A stretch of 64,000 nucleotides of DNA from an uncultured Christensenella sp. (lineage in GTDB: Bacteria > Bacillota > Clostridia > Christensenellales > CAG-917), in the NCBI GenBank assembly GCA_910584155.1, contig CAJTYG010000002.1, positions 92,984 through 156,983 on the forward strand. Reading direction: 5' to 3'. The first letter of the stretch is position 1. Each line of letters starts with the position of its first letter. Positions 27,125-37,000 of this stretch are shown in pieces. A program made the translations under genes and the position numbers. The notes beneath the pieces are model-generated. The model worked only from the letters and a program-made list of their open reading frames with translations. It did not search any database and was not told the DNA's origin.

Positions 27125-28219
27125 TTGAAAATTACGGCAGTTATAGCGGAATACAATCCCTTTCACAACGGGCATCTCAAACAGCTTAGGTGTGCAAAAA
27201 GAGAAACTAAAGCGGACACCGTTGTCGTTGTTATGAGCGGCTCGTTCACGCAGCACGGCGACATATGCGTTTGCGACCGCTATACCCGTGCGAAATGGGC
27301 GATACAGGCGGGTGCGGATATGGTCATCGAGCTGCCTACGGTCTACTCGCTGTCCCACGCACAGCGATTTGCCGAAGGTGCGCTCAAAACGCTGAGTATG
27401 CTCGGCGAATATACCCTGTCCTTCGGCACCGAAAGCGAGGAACTGAAAGAACTGAGTTTAGCCGCAGAGTTTATGCAAAGCGAGTCAAACGATATGTCGG
27501 GACTGCTGAAGGGATATCTCGGACAGGGATACTCCGTTGCAAAATCACGCACGATGGCACTAAACAGTATCCGTCCCGATATCGCAAATATGCTCACCTC
27601 GCCAAACAACATTCTTGCAATAGAATATCTGAAAGCGGCTTCAAAGTACGGCGGACGTGTACAGGTGCACTCTGTCGAAAGAAAGCCCGACGACGGCAAA
27701 AAATATCTGTCGTCTACAAAGATAAGAGAGCTGATGAAAAACGGCGGGGATATATCCCCGTTTGTGCCGCCGTTTGTCACGCTTGAAGACTGCATATCGC
27801 AGGAAAAATACGGCACGATATCCACATATGCGATGAAGGCTATGACCGCAAAGCAGCTCGGCGAGATATACAACGTGAGCGAGGGTATGGAAAATCGCAT
27901 TTCTCAAGCCGATTTCACGGATATGAGCGGCTTTTTGGAGCTTACAAGCCGCAGATACACCCGCTCGACCATAAAGCGCATTGCAGCCTGCGCAACGCTC
28001 GGATTAAATAAAGAGCTTGCCGAGCTTGCGAAAAACGAAAAGCCATATTGCACGCTGCTTGCCATACGTCCGTCAAAAAAGAAGCTGCTGCTACCCCTGC
28101 TTGCAAATGCGGACGGATACTTTTTCTTTAAACATTCAGACTGTCCGCAGGACCACCCCATACGTCCACTCATCGACCTTGACGAAAAGGCAAATAAAAT
28201 ACACAAGCTGTGCCGCTGA
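27125..28219 (+). CDS. tmcAL: tRNA(Met) cytidine acetate ligase TmcAL
   Basis: TmcAL uses ATP and acetate to make ac4C34 in elongator tRNA-Met. The 364-aa product shows EYNPFHNGHL with the HXGH nucleotidyltransferase motif, MSGSFTQHGD, DMVIELPTVYSLSHAQRFAEGA and KYLSSTKIRE, matching the YlbM family. The start is TTG at 27125 with GAGGG upstream. It stands divergently from pta-ackA, the producers of its co-substrate acetate; ylbM is also near ylbJ and rpmF in Bacillus, so the neighbourhood is partly ancestral. Confidence 0.92.
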   Translation: MKITAVIAEYNPFHNGHLKQLRCAKRETKADTVVVVMSGSFTQHGDICVCDRYTRAKWAIQAGADMVIELPTVYSLSHAQRFAEGALKTLSMLGEYTLSFGTESEELKELSLAAEFMQSESNDMSGLLKGYLGQGYSVAKSRTMALNSIRPDIANMLTSPNNILAIEYLKAASKYGGRVQVHSVERKPDDGKKYLSSTKIRELMKNGGDISPFVPPFVTLEDCISQEKYGTISTYAMKAMTAKQLGEIYNVSEGMENRISQADFTDMSGFLELTSRRYTRSTIKRIAACATLGLNKELAELAKNEKPYCTLLAIRPSKKKLLLPLLANADGYFFFKHSDCPQDHPIRPLIDLDEKANKIHKLCR

Positions 28220-28278
28220 GGCGCAACGTTTAAACTCTTTCACGTAATAAATTTATTTTTCACGTCATAATTTTTTGT

Positions 28279-29295
28279 ATGACGGAAAGCATACGCAAGC
28301 GGAATATATCCTTTGACAGGCTGAGAAAGCTGCCCTACGGCAAGCTGTTTGCCTGCCTCGCCATAATCGCTTTTATGGTGATGATGCTTGTAAAGCCCGA
28401 CTACTATCTGAACTCGGCACGCAGAGGGCTGTCGCTTTATGCGACGAGCGTGCTTCCGTCGCTTTTCCCGTTTTATTTTTTTTCGCTGCTTCTGACATAT
28501 ATTGGCTCCGCAAAAGTCATTTCGGGCATTTTCAAGCGTCCCGTTAAGGTTTTGTACAACGCTCCTAAGGAAGGCGCATATGTGCTGCTTTTGAGTATGC
28601 TGTCGGGTTATCCCGTCGGCGCAAGTATGACTGCCGAGCTTTACGGCGCAGGCGTGATAAATCAAAAGGAAGCAAAGGCTATAGCGTCCTTTGCCTCGAC
28701 ATCGGGACCTATTTTCATATTGGGCACGGTGGGCAGCGCAATCTTTGACGACATAAAGGTGGGCGCAGTAATACTTGCGGCGCACTACGTTTCCGCACTG
28801 CTTAACGGCTTGATTTTCAGAGTGCGAAGCAAGGACAAAGCTGCGGACAACGGCACCTACGATATCAAAATCGCCTCTGCGCAGGACACCGACAATATAA
28901 TGTCAAAAACTATCGCATCATCTACGCTAAGTATGCTGTACGTGGGCGGATACATTGTGCTGTGCGGAATGTTGGTGGATACTCTTGCGCTGTTTAACGT
29001 GGATACGCTGCTGCCCGCAGCGCTCGGCGACGGCATAGGACAGCCTATCGTTGCGCTGCTCGAGGGACTTATAGAGATGACAAGAGGCTGCATATCCTGC
29101 TTTAACTGTCCGCAAAAAAACATAGGCATTGCGCTTTGCGCAGGTATAATATCGTTTGGCGGACTGTCGGTCACTCTGCAAAACTACACCTTTCTGTCAC
29201 GCTGCAAAATGAAGCTTTATGAAATTCTCATAAGAAAATTTACTCAAAGCCTGATAGCCTTTTTAGTTGCATTAGGCTTGTCATATATGATATAA
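28279..29295 (+). CDS. ylbJ: YlbJ-like sporulation integral membrane protein
   Basis: A 338-aa protein with about 8 membrane spans and a nucleoside-recognition (Gate) fold. SGYPVGASMTAELY, SVLPSLFPFYF and STSGPIFILGTVGSA are characteristic of YlbJ, needed for spore cortex formation in Bacillus; that role is from family knowledge. It follows tmcAL by 59 bp. No good ribosome binding site precedes the ATG at 28279, so translation may be weak or the start may differ. It is the main hint that the organism or its ancestors sporulate. Confidence 0.85.
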   Translation: MTESIRKRNISFDRLRKLPYGKLFACLAIIAFMVMMLVKPDYYLNSARRGLSLYATSVLPSLFPFYFFSLLLTYIGSAKVISGIFKRPVKVLYNAPKEGAYVLLLSMLSGYPVGASMTAELYGAGVINQKEAKAIASFASTSGPIFILGTVGSAIFDDIKVGAVILAAHYVSALLNGLIFRVRSKDKAADNGTYDIKIASAQDTDNIMSKTIASSTLSMLYVGGYIVLCGMLVDTLALFNVDTLLPAALGDGIGQPIVALLEGLIEMTRGCISCFNCPQKNIGIALCAGIISFGGLSVTLQNYTFLSRCKMKLYEILIRKFTQSLIAFLVALGLSYMI

Positions 29296-29345
29296 AAGCG
29301 GTGAAAAATATCGGTAAACCGTGTCATATCGGCTGACATAATTTT

Positions 29346-29375
29346 TTGACTTTATGCGTTTTCGACGATTATATT
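29346..29375 (+). promoter_or_regulatory. Promoter of the HTH gene
   Basis: TTGACT (29346-29351), 18-bp spacer, TATATT (29370-29375), about 42 bases before the ATG. Confidence 0.6.
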
Positions 29376-29416
29376 GGCTGCAAAGGGAGTAATACAACAG
29401 AAAAAGGAGACAATCA

Positions 29417-29905
29417 ATGAAAAGAAACTGGAGCAACACTGTACTTGTTGCTTATTCTCTAATTCCCAAAATCATCAAAGAGTTGAATTTTGGCGTAAAA
29501 ACCCGTGTAAACTCCACCTTTCAAAGCCGACACCTGAAGTATGGCATAGGAAACGAGCAGCTAATAGGTGAAATTTTGGAGCTGACAGATGAAAAACGCA
29601 AGCTCGTATATCTGCGTTATATCATAAACTTCGCCTTATCGGACGTTGATGAAAAAAACAGAATGCTGCTTAAGGCACGCATTGTCGACAAGAAAACATA
29701 TCAGACCATCGCCGACGAAAACGGCATATCCTTGCGCACGGTTTTCAGGCGGATAGGCGCAGCGGAAAACTCGTATGCCCTCGCCCTGCGCCGTGCGGGC
29801 TACAGCGAAAGCTGGTTTGAAAAGCAGTACGGCAGCGACAGATATATCGCCCCTATACGGGAACGCATTTTAAACGACAAATACTTTGTGGCAAAAAATT
29901 TATAA
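29417..29905 (+). CDS. Small sigma-70 region 4-like HTH protein
   Basis: A 162-aa protein with AAGGAGA 5 bases before its ATG. The middle (about 89-115, KARIVDKKTYQTIADENGISLRT split as DKKTYQTIADENG / ISLRTVFRRI) is a helix-turn-helix like sigma factor region 4. There is no region 2, so it is not a full sigma factor. An aromatic C-terminal part (GYSESWFEKQYG) follows. It has its own promoter and terminator. It could be a DNA-binding regulator, perhaps of the adjacent ylbJ-tmcAL genes; I do not recognise a named family. Confidence 0.7.
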   Translation: MKRNWSNTVLVAYSLIPKIIKELNFGVKTRVNSTFQSRHLKYGIGNEQLIGEILELTDEKRKLVYLRYIINFALSDVDEKNRMLLKARIVDKKTYQTIADENGISLRTVFRRIGAAENSYALALRRAGYSESWFEKQYGSDRYIAPIRERILNDKYFVAKNL

Positions 29906-29916
29906 CCAAACTAAAG

Positions 29917-29953
29917 TTAAAGCGCATTTTATCCTATTAAAATGCGCTTTTAA
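29917..29953 (+). terminator. Bidirectional terminator
   Basis: AAAGCGCATTTTA pairs with TAAAATGCGCTTT around a 6-base loop between convergent genes, with T runs on both strands. Confidence 0.85.
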
Positions 29954-29973
29954 CCTTTGTTTTTATTGAATAA

Positions 29974-30768
29974 TCAGTTAAATCTGCTCATATAATTTGC
30001 ATAGTTTGCAAATACTATTCCGCCGTCCTCAACGAGGTCCTTATTCCAAAGCTTCACCCACTCAAAGGTGTAGTACCCGTCGTAGCCCACGTCCTTAAGC
30101 GCACCAATTATCTGCTCGAGCGGAATGTCGCCGTAGCCCATAAGTTTGTAAGCGACCTTGCCTTTTTCTATAACGCTGTCCTTTAAGTGGACGTATTTTA
30201 TGCGGCTTCCCAAATTTTTGATAGTGACGGAAATAGGCTCGTCATTGTATCTGTAGGGGTGGTGCGTATCCCAAAGCACGCCTGCGCCCTCGCCTTCCTC
30301 GTCAATGAAATCGGAAAGCGTCTTGCTGTCGAGAAACAGTCCGTTGGTTTCCATAAGCACGGTGACGCCGCTGCCCTTTGCATAGTCCAAAATCTGCGCA
30401 TATCTCTTTTTGCAAAGCTCTATATCGCCGCCGTCGAAATAGGGTCTGTCAGTGGACATAACTCTGATAAATTCAACGCCGAGCTTTTTTGCAAGCTCTA
30501 CATACGCTGTCGCTCTTTCGACCGCCGTATCGTCGTTGTGGTTTGCAAGCGCACAGTTTGTGCTGAGCATTGCGATTTTTATCCCTGTACGGTCCAAAAG
30601 CGCAACGGTTTTGTCGAAATCGTCGGTGAACTCTCTCATTTTGGTTGCGTCCACCTCGCCGCCGACCGAGCGTATCTCGATACCGCTATAGCCGAGATCC
30701 TTTGCGGTGGCAACAATCTCTTTAAGCGACCAGTCGGGACAGCCTATCGTTGAAAAGCACAGTTTCAT
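29974..30768 (-). CDS. Sugar phosphate isomerase/epimerase (AP endonuclease 2 fold)
   Basis: A 264-aa TIM-barrel protein of the xylose isomerase-like/IolE-IolI superfamily. CFSTIGCPDWSLKEI, YSGIEIRS, VLMETNG and WDTHHPYRYNDEP supply the metal-binding Glu, Asp and His positions. No signal peptide. The substrate is not evident. It lies 15 bp after the acyl-CoA ligase gene and has AGGAGG before its ATG. Context (ileS, RNA-modification and lipid genes) does not point to one sugar pathway. Confidence 0.82.
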   Translation of the reverse strand: MKLCFSTIGCPDWSLKEIVATAKDLGYSGIEIRSVGGEVDATKMREFTDDFDKTVALLDRTGIKIAMLSTNCALANHNDDTAVERATAYVELAKKLGVEFIRVMSTDRPYFDGGDIELCKKRYAQILDYAKGSGVTVLMETNGLFLDSKTLSDFIDEEGEGAGVLWDTHHPYRYNDEPISVTIKNLGSRIKYVHLKDSVIEKGKVAYKLMGYGDIPLEQIIGALKDVGYDGYYTFEWVKLWNKDLVEDGGIVFANYANYMSRFN

Positions 30769-30783
30769 ATTTCCTCCTTATCA

Positions 30784-32445
30784 TTATGCGGTTTCGATAT
30801 CTGCATCAGCCTGCAATTTGAGTATCTCTATCGCCTGCTCTCTGAGCTTGAATTTTTGTATTTTTCCGCTTGCCGTTGTTGGGAACGCATCCATAAATCT
30901 GACATATTTGGGGACTTTGTGCCTTGCCATATGGCTGCGAACAAGCTCTTTCACTTCGTCCTCGGTCATCTGGGCGCCCTGCTTTAAGATTATACAAGCC
31001 ATGACCTCCTCGCCGTACTGCTTGCTCGGCACGCCGATGACCTGCACGTCGCTTATCTTGTCGCAGGTATACAAAAACTCTTCGATTTCCTTTGGATATA
31101 TATTTTCGCCGCCCCTTATGATCATATCCTTGATACGCCCTACGACCTTATAATATCCGTCCTTATCACGTATGCAAAGATCGCCGCTGTGCAGCCAACC
31201 CTCGCTGTCTATCGCCTGTGCGGTCGCCTCGGGCATCTTGTAGTAGCCCTTCATAATATTGTAGCCTCTCGCCACAAACTCGCCTGCGGTGCCGTCGGGG
31301 ACTTCCTCATTCGTTTCGGGATCAACAATGCGGCACTCTACGCCCTCAAAGGCTCTGCCTACGGTGGATACACGCCTTTCCACACTGTCGTCGGTGGTGG
31401 TCATCGTGCAACCCGGCGAAGCCTCGGTCTGCCCGAAAACGATGACGATATCCTTCATATTCATCTTGTCGATGACCTTTTTCATCACCTCGATAGGACA
31501 CGGCGAGCCCGCCATTATGCCCGTGCGCAGCGAGGAAAAATCAAACTGATCGAAAGAAGGATGCTCGAGCATACCTATAAACATAGTTGGCACGCCGTGT
31601 ACGGCCGTGCACCTTTCCGTAGATATTGCATTCATCACCGTCACGGGACTGTAAGCCTCTACGGGCACCATAGACGTGCCGTGCGTGATACAAGCCATGA
31701 CCGCAAGCACCAAGCCGAAGCAATGGAAAAACGGCACGACTATGCAAAGCCTGTCCTTAGGCGTGAGCTTCATTCCGTCGCCTATGGTTTTGCCGTTGTT
31801 TACGATATTTGCGTGCGTCAGCATAACGCCCTTAGGAAAGCCCGTCGTGCCCGACGTATACTGCATATTTATCACGTCGTCGGGACTCAAGGAACGCATA
31901 CGCTCGTCAAGCTGCCCGTCGCTTATGCTGTCGCCGAGGGCAAGCATATCCTTAAAGGATAGCATTCCCTGCGGAGCAACGTCGCCCGTAAAGACAACTC
32001 TTTCAAGATAAGGCAGCTTTTTTGTGCACACCTCGCCTGATTTTGAATTTTTAAGGTCGGGAATGAGAGTATTGATTGTGCCGACATAATCGTTGCCCTT
32101 AAAGCCGTCCATCATTACGAGTATTTTCGTATCGGACTGCAAAAGCAAATATTCAAGCTCGAATATCTTATAATTTGTATTGACCGTGACAAGGATAGCT
32201 CCGCACTTTGCAGAACCGAAAAGTATCAAAAGCCACTGCGGAATGTTGGTCGCCCATATTGCGACCTTATCGCCCTTGTTTACGCCGAGCGCCATAAGCG
32301 ACTTTGCCACCTTGTCCGTTTCCTCGTCAAACTGCTTCCAGCTTCTGCAAAAGTCGCAGGTGGTGTATTTTACCGCCTCTGCGTCGGGCATCTCTGCTGC
32401 CAAATTGCGTATAACTTCGCCAAGCGTCTTTTTTATAAACTGCAT
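30784..32445 (-). CDS. AMP-dependent acyl-CoA ligase
   Basis: Adenylates a carboxylic acid and transfers it to CoA. The 553-aa protein has the AMP-binding motif YTSGTTGFPKGVMLTHAN, FGQTEASPG, GWLHSGDL and the C-terminal TASGKIQKFKLRE with the catalytic lysine. It resembles the FadD/medium-chain acyl-CoA synthetase group (long-chain length cannot be told). The ATG at 32445 follows AGGAG by 4 bases; the longer frame above it has no site. Beta-oxidation genes are absent here, so lipid salvage is a possible role. Confidence 0.88.
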   Translation of the reverse strand: MQFIKKTLGEVIRNLAAEMPDAEAVKYTTCDFCRSWKQFDEETDKVAKSLMALGVNKGDKVAIWATNIPQWLLILFGSAKCGAILVTVNTNYKIFELEYLLLQSDTKILVMMDGFKGNDYVGTINTLIPDLKNSKSGEVCTKKLPYLERVVFTGDVAPQGMLSFKDMLALGDSISDGQLDERMRSLSPDDVINMQYTSGTTGFPKGVMLTHANIVNNGKTIGDGMKLTPKDRLCIVVPFFHCFGLVLAVMACITHGTSMVPVEAYSPVTVMNAISTERCTAVHGVPTMFIGMLEHPSFDQFDFSSLRTGIMAGSPCPIEVMKKVIDKMNMKDIVIVFGQTEASPGCTMTTTDDSVERRVSTVGRAFEGVECRIVDPETNEEVPDGTAGEFVARGYNIMKGYYKMPEATAQAIDSEGWLHSGDLCIRDKDGYYKVVGRIKDMIIRGGENIYPKEIEEFLYTCDKISDVQVIGVPSKQYGEEVMACIILKQGAQMTEDEVKELVRSHMARHKVPKYVRFMDAFPTTASGKIQKFKLREQAIEILKLQADADIETA

Positions 32446-32474
32446 AAAACTCCTAAACCGTATATCTATCCGCC

Positions 32475-33191
32475 TCAATCGTCGGTCGGTGCGGATAATC
32501 TCAAGAATGCGTCCACATCGAACGCCGTCCAAGGCTCCGTCTCGGGAGGATATACCCTGAACACCATCGTTTTGCCGCTTATCGGGTGACTTAGCCTAAG
32601 CTCGGTCGCCCACAGGCATAGGGGGAGTTTTGATTTTATTCCGTTTCCGTAGCGTCTGTCGCCTACTATAGGTGTGCCCATACCTGCCATCTGCACCCTT
32701 ATCTGATGTCCTCTGCCCGTGATGAGCTTGACGGATACGAGGCTCATGCCCTGCTTTTCGGCAAGCACCTTATAATCGAGCTCGGCATACTTTGCGCCCT
32801 CTGTCAACGCAGGCACGATTTTGACTGTGTTCGTGTCCGAAAACTTTTTGAGATAGCACATCAGCTTGTCCGCCTTGTATCTCGGCGAGCCATCGAGTAT
32901 CGCAAGATATTTTTTGTCTACGTCGCCGTTTTTTATCGCCTCGCAAAGGCGTTCGGCGCATTTCGAGGTTTTTGCAAACATCATTACGCCGCCCGTCGGT
33001 CTGTCGAGGCGGTGAACTAAACCGAGATATGCGTCGCCCGACTTGTTGTATTTTTCAACAAGATAGCGCTTTAGCATAGTGAGCATATCCGGATCGCCGC
33101 TTGCGTCCGCCTGCACGGGCACGTCAACGGGTTTGACAACCACAAGCAAATGGTTGTCCTCAAACAATATCTGCAAATCTTTGTAAGTCAT
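32475..33191 (-). CDS. RluA-family pseudouridine synthase
   Basis: A 238-aa enzyme lacking the N-terminal S4 domain. HRLDRPTGGVMMFAK (His60-) carries the catalytic Asp63; ITGRGHQIRVQM and GDRRYG are the other conserved segments. It isomerises uridine in rRNA or tRNA; which site is unknown. It is part of the ileS transcript, 10 bp after the methyltransferase gene. Confidence 0.9.
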   Translation of the reverse strand: MTYKDLQILFEDNHLLVVVKPVDVPVQADASGDPDMLTMLKRYLVEKYNKSGDAYLGLVHRLDRPTGGVMMFAKTSKCAERLCEAIKNGDVDKKYLAILDGSPRYKADKLMCYLKKFSDTNTVKIVPALTEGAKYAELDYKVLAEKQGMSLVSVKLITGRGHQIRVQMAGMGTPIVGDRRYGNGIKSKLPLCLWATELRLSHPISGKTMVFRVYPPETEPWTAFDVDAFLRLSAPTDD

Positions 33192-33201
33192 AGTAGCTCT
33201 C

Positions 33202-34071
33202 TCAATCTATTTTTTTATCGAATGTTGCAAATGCCGTGCAGCCTTGAGGAAGCACCAAGCCCTCCTCTGTCTGCAAGCCTATTTCATCTGCGGTGATTAT
33301 TGCGTTTTCGGGAAGCGCAAGCTTAAGCACGTTTGCCATTACGCCCGGCTGCAAGCCCGTCGTATAGCTGTTGAGGCAAACAAACAACGGATCGTCGCTC
33401 AAAAGCTTTGCGACAAGCTCCATAAGCTCGGATATACCCTCTTCTATCTTCCACTTTTCGCCGTTTGGACCTCTGCCGAAGCTGGGCGGATCCAAAATGA
33501 TAGCGTCGTACTTGTTTCCCCTGCGCAGCTCCTTCATGCAAAACTTAAAGCAGTCGTCTATTATAAAGCGCATGCCCGTCTTGTCAAGCTTGCTCAGCTT
33601 CAGATTTTTGCCCGCACGCTCGACCATAGCCTTTGCGCCGTCCACGTGGCAGACGTCTGCGCCTGCGCTCTTACAGGCAATAGAAGCCGCACCTGTGTAT
33701 CCGAAGAGATTGAGCACGTTTATTTTGCGCTCCGACTGCGAAATGAGCTTTATCATTCTGTCCCAGTTTGCCGCCTGCTCGGGGAATATCCCCGTGTGCT
33801 TAAAGCCCATAAGCTTGAGCGAGAACGTGAGCTCTCTCCAATGCAGCTTAAACTCGGGTTCGATCGGCTTATTGTACACCCATTGCCCTCCGCCCGTAGC
33901 ACTGCGCTCGTAAATTGCGTCTATGTCTTCATATGAGCGCAGGGGCTTTGCCGCATGCCATATAATCTGCGGATCGGGGCGCAGCAGAGTGAGCTTCCCC
34001 CACCTCTCAAGCTTTTCGCCGTCGCCGGTGGCAATAACGCTGTATTCTGTCCAATCGGGTGCGATTATCAT
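33202..34071 (-). CDS. SAM-dependent rRNA methyltransferase (RlmI/RlmK-like)
   Basis: A 289-aa Rossmann-fold methyltransferase. NLFGYTGAASIAC is the SAM-binding loop and LDPPSFGRG the catalytic motif IV, typical of RlmI/RlmK-type rRNA base methyltransferases. No PUA domain is present. The N-terminal RPDPQIIW and KLHWRELTFSLKLMGFKHTGIFPEQ segment is characteristic of the short Firmicute/alpha-proteobacterial branch. It starts within 2 bases of the ileS stop and is therefore co-expressed. Confidence 0.88.
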   Translation of the reverse strand: MIIAPDWTEYSVIATGDGEKLERWGKLTLLRPDPQIIWHAAKPLRSYEDIDAIYERSATGGGQWVYNKPIEPEFKLHWRELTFSLKLMGFKHTGIFPEQAANWDRMIKLISQSERKINVLNLFGYTGAASIACKSAGADVCHVDGAKAMVERAGKNLKLSKLDKTGMRFIIDDCFKFCMKELRRGNKYDAIILDPPSFGRGPNGEKWKIEEGISELMELVAKLLSDDPLFVCLNSYTTGLQPGVMANVLKLALPENAIITADEIGLQTEEGLVLPQGCTAFATFDKKID

Positions 34072-34072
34072 A

Positions 34073-37000
34073 TCAGTCCTCCACTTTTTTTACAGTTATT
34101 ACGACCTTATGTCCGTTTATATCGCATTCCTTTGTGAAGCCGTCCATGCTTTCCACAATGCCGTCGCAAAGCACGTCGGATAAGAATTTTGCGTCGTCAA
34201 GCACTACCTTTGCAAGTCCGTCCGCCGCATAGCCTATCAAAATATGGTCGGTCACCTCGAAGCCTGCTTCCTTACGCATATTTTGCACCTTGCTGACTAT
34301 CTCTCTCTCAACGCCCTCTCTGATGAGGTCGTCGGTGAGCGCAGTATCGAGCACGACCGTTGTATCGCCGTCGGACTCGGACGAGAAGCCCTCCTTGTTT
34401 TTAACCGAGATGAGCAAGTCTTCCTCGCTCAAGGTTATCTTTGTGCCGTCTATCTCGCAGGTAAACTCGCTCTTTACGTCGCTATCGGTGCCCCTCTGCT
34501 CTCTGTACTCAGCCTTTAATTCCTCAATAGCTTTACGTCTCTTTATCGCCTGCATTATATCGTCGGGACGCTCCTGCAAAAGCGCTCTTATCTTGCCGAG
34601 CAGCTTGCCGTATTTAGGTCCGAGAGTTTTAAGCTGAGGCTTTATCTCGTAGCTGACAAAGTCGTCTTCGTCGCCCGAACGTTCTATTTCCTTGACGTTA
34701 AGCTCGTCCTTAACAAGGTCTTTGAGCTCGTCCGCAAGCTCATAGCTGCCTTTGTACAGCAGACGTCCGAGAGGCTGTCTGTTTTTAAGGTTCGATTTGT
34801 TTCTTGCCGCACGTCCGAGCACGACGAGCTTGAGCACGTGTTCCATTCCCTTTTCAAGCAGAGGATTGATCATGCTTTCGTCCGCAACGGGGAAATCGCA
34901 AAGATGTACGCTTTCGGGAGCGTTCTTGTCAAAGCTACGCACAAGGTTCTGATAAATGCTTTCCGCCATAAACGGCACAAACGGTGCGATGAGCTTTGAA
35001 AGCGTGACAAGCACAGTATACAGCGTCGTATATGCGGCTTCCTTGCTTTTTGTCATTTCGCTGCCCCAGAATCTATCCCTTGTGCGGCGCACGTACCAGT
35101 TGGACAGGTTGTCCACAAAGGTTGCGATAGCTCTTGAGGTTTCGGTTATCTTATACTCATTCAAGCCCTCGTCTACGGTCTTTATAAGAGTATTCAAGCC
35201 TGACAGTATCCATTTATCCAACACGGTGAGCTCCTGATTTTCAAGCTTATGCTGCGTCGGATCGAATTTGTCTATCTCTGCGTAAAGCACGTAAAACGCA
35301 TAGGTGTTCCACAGCGTGCCCATAAACTTGCGCTGCGACTCGCTTACGTTGTCCGCCGAGAAACGGGATGGCAGCCACGGTGCGGACGCCGTGTAGAAAT
35401 ACCACCTCGTCGAGTCTGCGCCTTGCTTATCAAGCACCGTCCACGGATCGACAACGTTGCCCTTATGCTTAGACATTTTTATGCCGTCCTTGTCGTTTAC
35501 GTGACCGAGAACGATACAGTTTTTAAACGGCGAGCAGCCAAACAGTATCGTATTGACCGCAAGCAGAGTGTAAAACCAGCCTCTTGTCTGATCCACCGCC
35601 TCGGATATGAAGTCCGCAGGGAAAACCTTTTCAAATATTTCCTTATTTTCAAAGGGATAATGCCACTGCGCAAAGGGCATAGAGCCGCTGTCAAACCAGC
35701 AGTCGAGCACTTCGGGAGTGCGTTCCATCGTGCCGCCGCACTCGCATTGCCATTTTACTTCGTCAATGTATGGGCGGTGAAGCTCGATATCCTTGTCAAG
35801 CCCGCCCTTTTCACGCAATTCCTGCTTAGAGCCGATGACGTGTATCTTGCCGCACTTGTTGCATACCCAAATGGGCAACGGAGTGCCCCAATATCTTTCA
35901 CGGGATATGCCCCAATCTATGACGTTTTCAAGGAAGTTGCCCATACGTCCGCTTTTGATAGTATCGGGCATCCAGTTGACGGATTCGTTGGATGCAAGCA
36001 GCTGATCCTTGACGGCGGTGACCTTTATAAACCACGAGCTTCTTGCATAATAAAGCAACGGAGTGTCGCAGCGCCAGCAGAACGGATAGCTGTGCGTAAA
36101 ACGCATTGTCTTAAACAGCTTGCCCTCTCTCTTAAGTCTTTCGATGACAAGCTTATCGCCGTCCTTGCAGAACACGCCTGCCATATCGTCAACGGCGGGC
36201 TTAAATTTGCCCCTGTCGTCAACCATCTGAATAAACGGCAAGCCGTATTTTTTGCCGACCTTTGCGTCGTCCTCGCCGAATGCGGGCGCAATGTGCACGA
36301 TACCCGTGCCGTCGGTGAGCGTCACGTATCCGTCGTTTACGATATAATATGCCTTTTCTTTAAAATCGTATTTGTAGTCAAACAGCGGCTCATACTCGGT
36401 ATACTCATACTCGCTGCCCTTTTTGACGTCTATTTTCTTGTATTCGATGCCATCAAAGACCTTTGACACAAGTGCGTCGGCAAGGATATAAAACTCGCCG
36501 TCTGCCTCTATTTTGGCATAGTCCTCTGCGCCGTTCATACAAAGCGCCGTGTTGGACGAAAGCGTCCAAGGCGTGGTAGTCCAAGCAAGGAAATAGGTCT
36601 TAGGCTGTCCCTTTACGGGGAATTTGACAAATACGGACGTCTCTTCAACGTCCTTGTAGCCCTGCGCAACCTCGTGCGAGCTGAGCGCCGTCCCGCAACG
36701 TGGACAATATGGCACTATTTTGTAGCCCTTGTAAAGCAAGCCCTTGTCCGCCATCTGCCGTATCGCCCACCAAACAGACTCAATATAATTGTCGTCATAC
36801 GTGATGTATGGGTGCTCCATATCCGCCCAATATCCTATGCGGTCGGACATCTTGTGCCACTCGTCGGTGTATTTCCAAACGGATTCCTTGCACTTTTTTA
36901 TAAACGGCTCTATGCCGTATTTTTCGATTTCCTGCTTGCCGTCTATGCCCAAAAGCTTTTCAACCTCGAGCTCTACAGGCAGACCGTGAGTATCCCAACC

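Noticed and set aside
29417..29905. Full sigma factor
   Set aside because: Only a region 4-like HTH is present; no region 2.
35249..36466. 405-aa plus-strand ORF within ileS
   Set aside because: Antisense shadow; Cys/His/Arg-rich composition and no ribosome binding site.
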